Positions 16,553 through 25,665 of a stretch of DNA of 64,000 nt are shown one piece after another. How positions within the stretch are numbered: position 1 is the stretch's first letter; every line of letters starts with the position of its first letter. This DNA comes from Microvirga sp. ACRRW (GTDB lineage: Bacteria > Pseudomonadota > Alphaproteobacteria > Rhizobiales > Beijerinckiaceae). Location: NCBI RefSeq assembly GCF_022346925.1, contig NZ_JAKRNJ010000001.1, positions 682,001 through 746,000 on the forward strand, written 5' to 3'. The notes beneath the pieces are model-generated. The model saw only the letters and a program-made list of their open reading frames with translations. It had not been told where the DNA came from and searched no databases. Both the position numbers and the translations under genes were made by a program.

Positions 16553-18193
16553 ATGTCCGATAGCAACACATTCGACTACGTCATCATTGGTGGAGGTTCG
16601 GCAGGCTGCGTTCTAGCGAACCGCCTCTCCAAGGATTCCACCAATTCCGTTTGCTTGCTGGAGGCTGGTGGAAAGGACAATTGGATCTGGTACCACATCC
16701 CGGTCGGCTATTTGTTCGCCATCGGCAATCCGCGCGCCGACTGGATGTTCAAGACCGAGAGCGAGCCCGGCCTCAACGGGCGCATCCTGAATTACCCACG
16801 CGGCAAGGTGCTGGGCGGCTGCTCGGCCATCAACGCCATGGTCTACATGCGTGGCCAGCGCGAGGATTACGACAACTGGCGCCAGATGGGTCTGAAGGGC
16901 TGGGGCTGGGATGATGTCAGGACAATCTTTCGTCAGCACCTCGATCATTATCTCGGCGCAGGCGAGCATCATGGGGCAGGCGGCGAATGGCGCGTCGAAG
17001 CGCCGCGCACGCGCTGGGATATTCTCGACACCTTCATTGAGGCTGCGGTTGAGGCCGGCATTCCCCGCACCAACGACTTCAATACAGGCAGCAACGAGGG
17101 TATCTCCTACTTTCACGTCAACCAGAAGAGCGGCCGCCGCTGGTCGGCGGCGCGGGGTTTTCTGAAGCCTGCTCTGTCGCGTCAAAACCTGAAGCTCGAG
17201 CTCAATGCGCATGTCACGCGCATACTTTTTGAGGGCAAGCGGGCCGTCGGCGTCGAGATTCTACAGAACGGCAGTCTAAGGCGCATTCATGCGCGCAAGG
17301 AGGTCGTTCTGTCGGCCGGCGCGGTAGCATCCCCGCAGATCCTGCAGCTCTCCGGCATTGGCGATGGCCACCTCCTGCAACAGCATGGGATCCCCGTGCT
17401 TCAGCACCTGCCGGGCGTTGGCGAGAACTTGCAGGATCATCTTCAATTGCGACCGATCTACAAAGTCCACGGTGTGCGTACGCTCAACGAGGATTACCGA
17501 TCGTTTATGAAGAAGGGCTACATGGCCCTCGAATACGCCTTGTTCCGGCGCGGTCCGCTGACCATGGCGCCCTCCCAGCTGGGCGCGTTCACGCGGTCCT
17601 CTCCGGACTATGCCACCCCCAACCTTCAATTCCACATCCAGCCCCTGTCTCTCGACAAGTTCGGGGAGGACCCACATCCCTTCCCTGCTTTCACGGCGAG
17701 CGTCTGCAACTTGAGGCCCACGAGCCGCGGCAGCATCCGGATTCGCAGCGACAAAGCCGGCGATGCACCTTTCATCCGGCCCAATTACCTATCGACGCCG
17801 GAGGATCAGCAGGTTGCCGTGGATTCGCTGCACCTGGTTCGCCACATCGTCTCAATGCCATCGCTCCAGAAGTACCGGCCGGAGGAATACAAACCCGGCG
17901 CTCATCTGAAGTCGCATGACGAGCTTCTCAACGGCGCTCGAGACATCGGCACGACCATTTTCCATCCCGTGGGCACGGCGAAAATGGGCATCGAGAGCGA
18001 TCCCATGGCGGTCACGGACGAACGCCTTCGGGTACGGGGCGTTGAGGGTCTTCGCGTGATCGATGCCTCCGTCATGCCGACGATCACGAGCGGCAATACC
18101 AACTCACCGACGCTTATGATTGCCGATAAGGGCGCGTCCATGATCCTTGAGGATCATGCGCGGCATGTGGAAGTCATCAGGAAATCAGCCTGA
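16553..18193 (+). CDS. GMC family FAD oxidoreductase (choline/alcohol dehydrogenase-like)
   Basis: The 546-residue flavoprotein has the N-terminal dinucleotide-binding motif YVIIGGGSAGCVLANRLS, the GMC signature YPRGKVLGGCSAINAMVYMRG, and the C-terminal catalytic region with FHPVGTAKMG and NTNSPTLMIADKG. GMC enzymes oxidise alcohols to aldehydes. ATG 16553 is chosen over TTG 16541 because GAGG at 16543-16546 is well spaced. It follows livM by 34 bp and is probably co-transcribed with the importer, suggesting that the imported compound is an alcohol or is converted into one. Confidence 0.88.
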   Translation: MSDSNTFDYVIIGGGSAGCVLANRLSKDSTNSVCLLEAGGKDNWIWYHIPVGYLFAIGNPRADWMFKTESEPGLNGRILNYPRGKVLGGCSAINAMVYMRGQREDYDNWRQMGLKGWGWDDVRTIFRQHLDHYLGAGEHHGAGGEWRVEAPRTRWDILDTFIEAAVEAGIPRTNDFNTGSNEGISYFHVNQKSGRRWSAARGFLKPALSRQNLKLELNAHVTRILFEGKRAVGVEILQNGSLRRIHARKEVVLSAGAVASPQILQLSGIGDGHLLQQHGIPVLQHLPGVGENLQDHLQLRPIYKVHGVRTLNEDYRSFMKKGYMALEYALFRRGPLTMAPSQLGAFTRSSPDYATPNLQFHIQPLSLDKFGEDPHPFPAFTASVCNLRPTSRGSIRIRSDKAGDAPFIRPNYLSTPEDQQVAVDSLHLVRHIVSMPSLQKYRPEEYKPGAHLKSHDELLNGARDIGTTIFHPVGTAKMGIESDPMAVTDERLRVRGVEGLRVIDASVMPTITSGNTNSPTLMIADKGASMILEDHARHVEVIRKSA

Positions 18194-18229
18194 GACTGGC
18201 GTATCGCGCGCAAGAATGTCTTTGATCTT

Positions 18230-18260
18230 AGCTCACGCGCACCCGAGGCTAGCGTGAGCT
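18230..18260. terminator. Hairpin between convergent GMC and LuxR-type genes
   Basis: AGCTCACGC and GCGTGAGCT form a perfect 9-bp stem with a 13-nt loop. T runs on either side are short, so termination may be weak. Confidence 0.45.
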
Positions 18261-18265
18261 TTGCC

Positions 18266-19081
18266 TCAGGCCGACATCTGCCCTTCCGCAGGCAGGTGGC
18301 TTGCCGCCCAGATGGCAGCCTGTGTTCTGTTCTTCGCGTGAATCTTGCGCAGGATTGCTTTGACGTGAACCTTGACGGTCGCCTCTGTGATGTCGAACTT
18401 GCGCGCGATCAGCTTATTTGAATCGCCGTCCATGAGGCAGCGCAAGATCACCGTTTCTCGAACGGACAGGCCCTTGGTCTGAAATTGCCCGTCAGGCACT
18501 CTCTCGTTGCTCGGAGCCTCGGCATCTCCATTCGGGCGGAGAACATGCTCGTGCAGCAACTCGAGAACGGCCGAAGGAAAGACGACCTCGCCAAGCATGA
18601 CCAGATCCAAGGTCTTGACCAGAACCTCGCATGAAACAGACTTGACGAGATAAGCGTCTGCGCCGGCTTGGAAGGCAGAGATGATCTGCTTCAGGTCATA
18701 CTGGTCCACCAGCATGAGCACTCGGGCGGAAGCATATTGCTCCTTGATCTGTCTAATATCGGAACACGCTTCCGCATGATTGCGCGAGCCGTCCATGATC
18801 AGGAGGAATGAAGGGGAATCCGACTCCCAACCTGTAAGTACCTCATCGAGGCTCGATGACAACGCAACAGGGTTGTACGCCGTCTCCGCCAGGATCCGTC
18901 GTAGGCCTTCACGGAGGAGCGTGTTGGATTCAACGAGGAGGGTTGGAGTTGCTTCAAGAGTCATATGGACCTGGGATGTCTCTGACGCTCGCGCCAGTTC
19001 CAGATATCGGGCTGTTCCGATGTCTCTCGTAAGCGGCACACTCTGAAGGGACGAGCCATCAAGATCGTAGGTCTTCCTCAT
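18266..19081 (-). CDS. NarL/LuxR-like regulator with degenerate receiver (paralog A)
   Basis: The 271-residue protein has a receiver-like N-terminal half (TPTLLVESNTLLREGLRRIL ... FLLIMDGSRN ... GADAYLVKS) and a LuxR-type helix-turn-helix (residues about 205-262, LSVRETVILRCLMDGDSNKLIARKFDITEATVKVHVKAILRKI). The Asp-Asp pair that binds Mg2+ in true receivers is replaced by Glu-Ser, so phosphorylation may be lost. Start 19081 has AAAGG upstream; an internal ATG at 18964 matches the paralog's start. Paralog B lies 650 bp away with the same layout. A perfect CtrA box sits upstream at 19193. Confidence 0.8.
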   Translation of the reverse strand: MRKTYDLDGSSLQSVPLTRDIGTARYLELARASETSQVHMTLEATPTLLVESNTLLREGLRRILAETAYNPVALSSSLDEVLTGWESDSPSFLLIMDGSRNHAEACSDIRQIKEQYASARVLMLVDQYDLKQIISAFQAGADAYLVKSVSCEVLVKTLDLVMLGEVVFPSAVLELLHEHVLRPNGDAEAPSNERVPDGQFQTKGLSVRETVILRCLMDGDSNKLIARKFDITEATVKVHVKAILRKIHAKNRTQAAIWAASHLPAEGQMSA

Positions 19082-19192
19082 GGGATTGCCTTTCTGGCCT
19101 TAAAGCGCGAGCACGAGAGGTAGTTCGGCACTTTCCTCTAGGGAAATTAGCTTATTCGGCGTTTCTCCACAATGGCTTGCCATTCACATCTG

Positions 19193-19207
19193 TTAAAAGT
19201 TTGTTAA
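19193..19207. promoter_or_regulatory. CtrA-box match TTAA-N7-TTAA
   Basis: TTAAAAGTTTGTTAA matches the known CtrA-binding consensus exactly. It lies 112 bp upstream of paralog A and about 260 bp upstream of the DUF6894 gene, in an AT-rich intergenic region where chance matches are likelier than elsewhere. Confidence 0.4.
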
Positions 19208-19466
19208 AAAATCCCATCAAAAATAGAAATATAGTTTCAAATAACTCTGCTGAAATGGCGCCTTACTTCCAAGAAGGATACGAATAACCAGCCGTTTGTC
19301 GACTTTAGACTAAATTCGCTGCTTTATTCCGTACCATGAGGATTGGCTTTGAGTTAAAGAGCAGGCGCGATGTCTAAACAGCCTGAGGCTGAGACATATG
19401 GAAAACCTTTTTGGCCGGACTAAAATAACATAGCGCCCCTGAAAAATCCTGACCTGCCCTTAATTG
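19208..19466. other. Intergenic region before the DUF6894 gene
   Basis: Apart from the CtrA-box match at its left edge this moderately AT-rich stretch shows no gene, RNA or terminator. It should contain the promoter of the DUF6894 gene. Confidence 0.4.
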
Positions 19467-19697
19467 ATGATGAGATGCTATTTTAATCTGATTAGCGACG
19501 ACGAGACGATGATCGACGAAGAAGGTGTCGAGGTAAGGGATCTGGATCAAGCATGGGCTCAGGCTCTCAAGGCCATCGCTGAATTGCGCGCGGAAGCTGA
19601 TGACGAGCTTATCGATTGGGACCGTTGGCGCCTGGAGGCCACCGATTCAAGCGGCAAGGTGCTCTTCTCCCTCAAGCTCACGCACAGCCTGCATTGA
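19467..19697 (+). CDS. DUF6894 family small protein
   Basis: This 76-residue acidic protein begins MMRCYFNLISDDETMIDEEGVEVRDLDQAWAQALKAIAELR and ends VLFSLKL, the pattern of the DUF6894 family found in many copies in Hyphomicrobiales. No function is known. ATG 19467 and ATG 19470 are both possible; TTG 19464 is less likely. It lies alone between the two NarL-like paralogs. Confidence 0.75.
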   Translation: MMRCYFNLISDDETMIDEEGVEVRDLDQAWAQALKAIAELRAEADDELIDWDRWRLEATDSSGKVLFSLKLTHSLH

Positions 19698-19727
19698 GAA
19701 TACACTCTACTCACGCTGACAGGCTTT

Positions 19728-20510
19728 TCAGAAGGCCTTCAATGCCTCGCTCTGCGCTCCCGTACCGTCATCCATCTGCATCCAGGCAGCATCCTGGCTA
19801 GTTCCAGGGAGGTGGCTGACAGCCCACATGGCCGCTTGTGTCCGGTTGGCGACACGGATCTTTCTCAGGATCGCTTTGATGTGAACCTTGACGGTCGCCT
19901 CAGCGACCTCAAGCTTGCGTGCGATGACCTTGTTAGGCGCGCCTTCCATCAGACATTGCAGGATTTCGGCCTCTCGGCTGGACAATGTTCTAATCACGGA
20001 ATCCTTGCCCTCGACGAGACGCTCTGCCTGCGCGAGAGACATGGCAATCGGGACATTCTCCTTGCGCATGACGATCGCCCCGCCGGAAGGCGACATGGCA
20101 TTAAGGAAGGCCGCGGACGGGAAGACCATCTCGCCTAGCATCACAAGGTCCAGATACTTGATCAGTGCTTCACACCCTGTCGTCGCGAGGCAATATCCAT
20201 CTGCTCCGGCTTGAAGCGAGAGCTTCATCCCTTCAAGGTCGAATCCGTCTGCGAGAATGACGACACGCGCATTGGCATGCTGCACCTTCAGATCCCTGAC
20301 GATGTTGCTCATTCCATTCGGGTAGAGATTGCTGTCGATGATGAAGAGGAAAGACGTACTTCCGTAAAGCTGCGGAACTGCTGCCCCGCGGCCACTCAGA
20401 TCCTCGGGATGAATCTTGTATCGGGTGTTCGACAGAATGTGCTTGATTCCCTCACGGAGCATGGAATTCTTGCAGCCCAAGATCGTCGTGACCTGCAGCG
20501 CGTTTGTCAT
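19728..20510 (-). CDS. NarL/LuxR-like regulator with degenerate receiver (paralog B)
   Basis: The 260-residue protein has a receiver-like half (VTTILGCKNSMLREGIKHIL ... FLFIIDSNLY ... GADGYCLATT) and a LuxR-type DNA-binding domain (residues about 175-232, LSSREAEILQCLMEGAPNKVIARKLEVAEATVKVHIKAILRKI). The Asp-Asp pair is Cys-Lys and the switch lysine is Ala, so classical phosphotransfer is unlikely. It closely resembles paralog A in DNA-binding domain and tail (NRTQAAMWAVSHLPG), indicating a local duplication. Confidence 0.8.
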   Translation of the reverse strand: MTNALQVTTILGCKNSMLREGIKHILSNTRYKIHPEDLSGRGAAVPQLYGSTSFLFIIDSNLYPNGMSNIVRDLKVQHANARVVILADGFDLEGMKLSLQAGADGYCLATTGCEALIKYLDLVMLGEMVFPSAAFLNAMSPSGGAIVMRKENVPIAMSLAQAERLVEGKDSVIRTLSSREAEILQCLMEGAPNKVIARKLEVAEATVKVHIKAILRKIRVANRTQAAMWAVSHLPGTSQDAAWMQMDDGTGAQSEALKAF

Positions 20511-20846
20511 GTGAGGAAACCTTTTCGCAGAGATTACCCCCGATTATACGAACGGCTTGAATAGGAGCTACTGAGGCAAAGGGAGTATCAGTTACTGCTT
20601 AGGGGGTATCTAGAGACGCACTCTTTGCAAACTCTCGAATTCCAGAAGACTGAAGTCATTCATTTTTATGTCCGATTCAGGTTCTCTTGATGGCTGCGGC
20701 AAAGAGACAATTTGGCACGAAGATCCGCACTAGGGGCTCTCTTTTGGATAGAAAAAATCCAAGAGCTTTTTGGCTTGGGCATTGAGTGGGAGCTAGCATC
20801 TTCGGGGGGCATAAGGCCGCAACTCATTGTCGCATTACGCAATAGA
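20511..20846. other. Intergenic region without recognised gene
   Basis: Between paralog B and the terminator of the terC-like gene I see no convincing reading frame or RNA. The part next to 20510 should carry the paralog B promoter. Confidence 0.4.
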
Positions 20847-20848
20847 AA

Positions 20849-20875
20849 AGCAGCCTCAGGCTTCCCGTGAGGCTG
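20849..20875. terminator. Terminator downstream of terC-like gene
   Basis: AGCAGCCTCA and TGAGGCTGCT form a 10-bp stem. T-rich sequence follows on both strands. The minus-strand reading terminates the terC-like transcript ending at 20905. Confidence 0.75.
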
Positions 20876-20904
20876 CTCTCTTTTTGCTCATCAATTCTCG
20901 AATG

Positions 20905-21639
20905 CTAATGCTTCCGCGGCGCTCGACGTGAAAGCATGTTCAGCCCCTCCACGAGGGCCGAGAAGGTCATGGCGGCATAGATATAACCCTTGGGCACGTG
21001 GAAGCCGAAGCCTTCTGCGATCAGCGTCATACCGATCATCAAAAGGAAGCTCAGGGCCAGCATGACGACGGTGGGGTTGGCCTGGATGAACCGCGACAGC
21101 GGGTCCGCCGCAAGAAGCATGACGGTGACAGCGGCAACCACCGCGATAACCATGATCGGCACATGCTCCGTCATGCCGACTGCAGTGATGATGCTGTCGA
21201 TGGAGAATACAAGGTCGAGAATGAGAATCTGCGTGATGGCAGAGGCAAAGCTCATCCCAGCCTTCTTGCCGTCGAACATGTCGGGACCCGGATCGGGATC
21301 GACGTTGTGATGGATCTCTTTGGTCGCCTTCCAGACGAGGAAAAGGCCGCCCGCGATCAGGATGAGGTCTCGCCAGGAGAAGCCATGGCCGAAGGCCGTG
21401 AACAGCGGATCCGTCAGGCGCACGATGATGGCAATCGTTCCCAGGAGAGCCAGCCGAAGGATTAGGGCCAAGCCTATGCCGATGCGACGGGCACGTGCCT
21501 GCTGGTGTGCGGGCAGCTTGTTGGTCAGGATCGAGATGAAAATTAGATTGTCGATCCCAAGCACCACCTCCATGACGACGAGGGTCGCCAGTGCCGCCCA
21601 AGCCGTCGGATCTGCAGTTAACGCGATGATTTGTTCCAT
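20905..21639 (-). CDS. TerC family integral membrane protein
   Basis: The 244-residue protein has 7 or so hydrophobic segments and the TerC hallmarks: [20 protein letters not shown] near the N-terminus and [18 protein letters not shown] in the middle, each with a conserved acidic residue in a membrane helix. TerC proteins are implicated in metal (Mn2+) export and tellurite resistance. Members near this length lack the CBS/CorC tail of larger forms. It is monocistronic with its own terminator. Confidence 0.9.
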   Translation of the reverse strand: MEQIIALTADPTAWAALATLVVMEVVLGIDNLIFISILTNKLPAHQQARARRIGIGLALILRLALLGTIAIIVRLTDPLFTAFGHGFSWRDLILIAGGLFLVWKATKEIHHNVDPDPGPDMFDGKKAGMSFASAITQILILDLVFSIDSIITAVGMTEHVPIMVIAVVAAVTVMLLAADPLSRFIQANPTVVMLALSFLLMIGMTLIAEGFGFHVPKGYIYAAMTFSALVEGLNMLSRRAPRKH

Positions 21640-21808
21640 AAGCCTCTCTCGTGTGAATCTCTTCCCTTATGTTTTGTCTTGATCAAGCTTAAGCAAGAGA
21701 TAGGCCTCAATTCTCATTTGCCTTTAGTGCTCCTATCAACAACTCCTGATCTCATGGAACCAAGCCCGGCAAGGAGAGCGTTCCCTTCTCGTCGGAGAGG
21801 AGGCTGGT

Positions 21809-22381
21809 ATGAGATTACGGCTGCATTGGATGGGATACACAAGCTTGGCCTTTGGCCTATTTGCAGCAACAGCACCCGGCCATGCTCAATCGCCGCGGCC
21901 TTGGGTCGATCCTCCTCCTGAAGCCGGAGCGGCCCCATCCCGGCCTCACCCCGCCCCTGCGGCGAATGAAAGCAAACCCGCCACTCCTCAACCTGCCGGG
22001 GCCAGCGCGATTGCCAAACCGGATGTATCAGGCAAGGAACAGGCGAGGCAGACAAAAGAGGCATCCTCGCCAAGTGCTTCAACGAATACCTCGCAAAGTG
22101 TGAAGACACCGCCGCGAAAAGCTGTGGTCGAACGCCGCGAGCGGCGGCAAAACCGCTCGGCGACGGCATCTGCCAGCCGGCCAAGGCAAACGATTGAACG
22201 TCGCGAGTTCGCCGGACCAGCTCTGCAAGGCACCCGCACGGAGAGAGTCCAGCGCGGGCCGAATGCGGGCCTGCAGGTCATGACCCTCAGGACGATCGAG
22301 TTTCCGGATGGAAGACGGGTTCAGATTCTGACGTCCCCGCGCCCTGAAGCCATGTCGCGCCTCACCGAAGCTCCTTACTAG
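21809..22381 (+). CDS. Secreted proline/alanine-rich protein of unknown function
   Basis: The 190-residue protein has a signal peptide (MRLRLHWMGYTSLAFGLFAATAPGHA-QSPRP). It continues with a low-complexity Pro/Ala/Ser/Lys-rich segment, an Arg-rich basic block (VVERRERRQNRSATASASRPRQTIERREF) and a short folded-looking C-terminus (VMTLRTIEFPDGRRVQILTSP). A GGAGAGGAGG ribosome site lies before ATG 21809. I do not recognise a family. It is probably periplasmic or surface associated. Confidence 0.6.
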   Translation: MRLRLHWMGYTSLAFGLFAATAPGHAQSPRPWVDPPPEAGAAPSRPHPAPAANESKPATPQPAGASAIAKPDVSGKEQARQTKEASSPSASTNTSQSVKTPPRKAVVERRERRQNRSATASASRPRQTIERREFAGPALQGTRTERVQRGPNAGLQVMTLRTIEFPDGRRVQILTSPRPEAMSRLTEAPY

Positions 22382-22422
22382 AGCTTAAAGGCAAACTCCG
22401 GTTCCCCCGGCAGTGCCCGACA

Positions 22423-24738
22423 CTATGCCAGGGCAGCCTGTCTGATCCCTTGAGAGAATGAGGCGAGATCAGCATCGTCCTGGGATGTGAGCCTGCGCTT
22501 CAAGCTGGTCAGCAGATCCCCGATCTGATCTTCCGGGAGAGCGCCCGAGAACAGGAAGCCCTGCATCTCGCTGCATCCCGTCTGTGACAGAAAGAGCTTC
22601 TGGTCTTCCGTCTCGACGCCTTCTGCGGTGACCGTCAGGCCCATGGCACGGCAAAGAGTGACTATGGCGGTTACAATCGCCATGGACTCATCCTGCTGCC
22701 CCAGATGCTGGATGAAGGAGCGGTCGATCTTGATCTTGTCGACTTCGAAGCGACGGAGATAGCTGAGACTGGAATAGCCGGTTCCGAAATCATCCAGCGC
22801 GATCTTGAATCCTTCCTGCCTCAAAGTCTTCAACGCAGAATGGGATAGGTCGCTGTCTCCGAGCAAAAGACTCTCGGTAATCTCGAACTCAATGCGGCGA
22901 GGATCGGCTCCAGCCTCATGCACGATATCGATAAGTTGCCGGGCGAGATCCCCCGTGCGGAACTGAATGGGCGAGAGGTTGACGGCAATCGTCAGGTCCG
23001 GCCAACGCTTTGATGCGACGCATGCCTGACGCAGCACCCATTCCCCCAAGGGTGAAATAAGACCGGTTTCTTCCGCGATGGGGATGAACTGATGCGGCGC
23101 AATCATGCCGCGGGTTGGATGATGCCATCGCACGAGCGCTTCGAGACCGATGATGGATTGCCCATCCACGTCGACTTGCGGCTGATAGAACAATCGCAGA
23201 TCGCTTCCCGTGACGAGGGCGGCGCGCAGTTCCTCCTCGATCGTGCTTCGCACCTTTACCGCCTCGTCCATGACAGCCGTAAAAATGCGGTAGGAGTTTC
23301 TGCCTTCGGATTTGGCCTGGTAGAGAGCGATATCGGCCTTGCGCATAAGATCCACGCGCTCCAAACCGGCTTCGGGCGCCAAAGCGACACCGATGCTCAC
23401 ACCGACGAAGGCTTGCTTGCCAGAGATTTCGAAAGGTTTGTGAACCGCATCGAGAATGCGCGCACAGATCCTCTCCACATCCTCACGCTCACCGATGCCC
23501 GCCAGTACGACGGCGAACTCATCGCCTCCAAGACGGGCGATCGTGTCGCTGCCGCGAAGCAGCAGCGACAGTCTTTGTCCGAATTCGCGGACGACGCAGT
23601 CGCCTGCCTGGTGTCCTAATGTGTCGTTTACATGCTTGAAGCGATCGAGATCGAGCATGAGGATGGCCAGCTTGTCCTGGGGGCCGGCACCCGCAAGGGT
23701 ATGATCAAGCCGCTCATCAAACATAGCGCGATTGGGAAGGCCCGTCAGAACATCATGGAAGGCCAGATGATGAGCTTGCGCCTCGCTCGCGCGTAATTCC
23801 ATGACAGCCTTTCTCAGCTTCGACATCGAACGCCGGAGCGAGCGGGCAAGAAGAGCCATGACGCAGATAAGCAGCGCGCAAACGGCAATGATGCTCGGGC
23901 CGAACGTGCGCAGGATCGTCGTTCCCGGCAGCTCGGGCTTCCATATGAAGTAACCGATGTGCTTTCCTTCATCCGATCGAAGAGGAACCCCAACCTCGTT
24001 CTCGCCCGGCTCATTGGTCAGCGAGAAACGCAATCTCTCAATGAGATTCTGCTCGGCCAGATGAGTGAGGAAGTTGCCATCGAGAAAGCGCACACTGACA
24101 AGGAGGAATTCGCTGCCTGGGACCTGAATGAGATCATCGTCTTCAGGGACGATCTTCATTGCGCTGACAGCTGCGGGTCTTCCCAAGAGCTTCAGCAGGC
24201 GCGTGTCATGCAAGGCCCTGCCGCTCTTCAGGTAAGCGCCAGGAGCGAAATGACTGGAGCTATTCTGGCGCGTCTGTCCTGCATCGTTGCGAAGCCCTCG
24301 AATGAGCTCTTGAAAACTCGTTCGCACTTCCTCGAACGCATCAAGAGACACGCGGGTGCCATCGATGACGACATCGACAGGTTGATCCTGCGGATTCAGG
24401 ATGTAGGTCCTGTCCTGATCGAAGGTCAGATGCAGCCAGCCGCCAATATTGGCGTGGATCCATTTCTCGTCGAGAGGGTGCTGATTAAGCTGTCGGACCG
24501 TGTCATTCCAGACGGCGACCATCTCCTGCTGTTTGGCCAATTCACCGAGAACCGCGCGGATACTGCGCTCGGTCATGCGTTGCTGGCGCTGTATCGAGAA
24601 CTCATCGCTTTGCCGGACAGACCACGCCAAGGCAAGCGCTGCCAGCGCGAGGGCCGCCGCCGTGCTCAAAGCGACGGGCAGCAAGACCCGCATGGAGAAC
24701 CGCCAGTTGAGCTGGTCTAGGGAAGAGAATCTGGGCAA
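22423..24738 (-). CDS. Membrane sensor with CHASE4-like, GGDEF and EAL domains
   Basis: The 771-residue protein has an N-terminal membrane helix (VLLPVALSTAAALALAALALAW), a periplasmic CHASE4-like sensor (to about 270), a second helix (IIAVCALLICVMALLA), then a GGDEF domain with intact LGGDEFAVV and an EAL domain with GLEALVRWHHP, ITESLLLGD and DDFGTGYSSLSYL. Both catalytic motifs are intact, so it may make and degrade cyclic-di-GMP. Its target (motility, biofilm) is not shown by the neighbours. Confidence 0.9.
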   Translation of the reverse strand: MPRFSSLDQLNWRFSMRVLLPVALSTAAALALAALALAWSVRQSDEFSIQRQQRMTERSIRAVLGELAKQQEMVAVWNDTVRQLNQHPLDEKWIHANIGGWLHLTFDQDRTYILNPQDQPVDVVIDGTRVSLDAFEEVRTSFQELIRGLRNDAGQTRQNSSSHFAPGAYLKSGRALHDTRLLKLLGRPAAVSAMKIVPEDDDLIQVPGSEFLLVSVRFLDGNFLTHLAEQNLIERLRFSLTNEPGENEVGVPLRSDEGKHIGYFIWKPELPGTTILRTFGPSIIAVCALLICVMALLARSLRRSMSKLRKAVMELRASEAQAHHLAFHDVLTGLPNRAMFDERLDHTLAGAGPQDKLAILMLDLDRFKHVNDTLGHQAGDCVVREFGQRLSLLLRGSDTIARLGGDEFAVVLAGIGEREDVERICARILDAVHKPFEISGKQAFVGVSIGVALAPEAGLERVDLMRKADIALYQAKSEGRNSYRIFTAVMDEAVKVRSTIEEELRAALVTGSDLRLFYQPQVDVDGQSIIGLEALVRWHHPTRGMIAPHQFIPIAEETGLISPLGEWVLRQACVASKRWPDLTIAVNLSPIQFRTGDLARQLIDIVHEAGADPRRIEFEITESLLLGDSDLSHSALKTLRQEGFKIALDDFGTGYSSLSYLRRFEVDKIKIDRSFIQHLGQQDESMAIVTAIVTLCRAMGLTVTAEGVETEDQKLFLSQTGCSEMQGFLFSGALPEDQIGDLLTSLKRRLTSQDDADLASFSQGIRQAALA

Positions 24739-24985
24739 GAGTTCAGCGCCTCAAAAAATGGCACGCATCGCAGTCGTGAATATATATTACATTATTTCAT
24801 TTCTTGGAAAAAGCGAAGCCGTTTCGCGTCGAAATTGCCGTGCCTCGGCACATTTGCCATTAAAAGCTTCTGCCTGCCTTTCGCGATGCGCCGACACTAC
24901 CCGTTTCTTACTCCCATTGCTCTCCTTGACAGGCATGTTCGCCCGGCGGAGCCTTCACCTTCGTGAAAGCAGACGGGAGGGTGCG

Positions 24986-25366
24986 ATGCCCAGAAGCGTG
25001 AAGGACTTGCTGGCGGAGGCCAATGCGGCCGTTACCCGGCTGTCGCCAAGTGAGGCCAAGGAGAAAATACGCTCGGGCAACGTGCTTGTGGTGGATGTCC
25101 GCGACCCGACGGAAGCCCAGCAGACCGGGCGGATCAAGGACGCAATCAATGTCTCACGCGGCATGCTGGAGTTTCGGGCCGATCCTGAGAGTCAGTATCA
25201 CGATCCCGCCTTCCAGAAGGACAAAACCATCCTCCTACATTGCGCCTCAGGCGGCCGCTCTGCTCTCGCCGGAAAGACCCTAAAGGACATGGGCTATACC
25301 GCTGTGTTCAACATCGGCGGCTTCAAGGAACTCGCGGAAGCAGGCATCGATACCGAGCCCGCATGA
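24986..25366 (+). CDS. Rhodanese-like sulfurtransferase
   Basis: The 126-residue single-domain protein has the rhodanese patterns VLVVDVRDPTE, and the active-site loop LLHCASGGRSALAG with the catalytic cysteine. ATG 24986 has a GGGAGGG site before it; the longer in-frame opening upstream lies partly over the GGDEF-EAL gene and is rejected. No signal peptide, so probably cytoplasmic. It is the last core gene before the genomic island. Confidence 0.87.
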   Translation: MPRSVKDLLAEANAAVTRLSPSEAKEKIRSGNVLVVDVRDPTEAQQTGRIKDAINVSRGMLEFRADPESQYHDPAFQKDKTILLHCASGGRSALAGKTLKDMGYTAVFNIGGFKELAEAGIDTEPA

Positions 25367-25415
25367 GATTGATTGCTTACACTGAATGTCCCGGAGAAGA
25401 ACTCAACGGGAGAGG

Positions 25416-25427
25416 TGGTAGCGGAGG
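25416..25427. repeat. attL-like direct repeat
   Basis: TGGTAGCGGAGG, an exact copy of the tRNA-Met 3' end at the other side of the island. It lies 50 bp after the rhodanese gene, exactly where the core gene content ends. Confidence 0.78.
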
Positions 25428-25619
25428 TCCGCCTCATGCGCTCCCCACACATGCCGAAACCCTTGTTTTCCCTCCATACAGCTACGCAGGGCTGACCCGA
25501 TAAGATGCATATGTAGAGTGGCCCCATTCAGTAGATCACACCTCAACAGACCTAGGTAATTGGCCACTAGTTAGCTCGACAGAGCGAGCCATCTGTAATC
25601 CGACACTTTACACAATACT

Positions 25620-25638
25620 CGTAATGTGTGACATTACG
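25620..25638. promoter_or_regulatory. Putative operator of the HTH/nuclease gene
   Basis: CGTAATG-TGTGA-CATTACG is a perfect 7-bp inverted repeat immediately before the large HTH protein. HigA-type proteins autoregulate by binding such dyads at their promoters. The dyad also contains an ATG (25624) that would otherwise be a start codon, which argues for translation from ATG 25666. Confidence 0.5.
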
Positions 25639-25665
25639 GATAACTCTCACCTCCAGGGCAGGCCG

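Noticed and set aside
21756..21783. EcfG promoter before the secreted protein at 21809
   Set aside because: GGAAC and CGTT are present but separated by 18 bp, longer than the 16-17 bp consensus, and the CGTT lies too close to the start codon.
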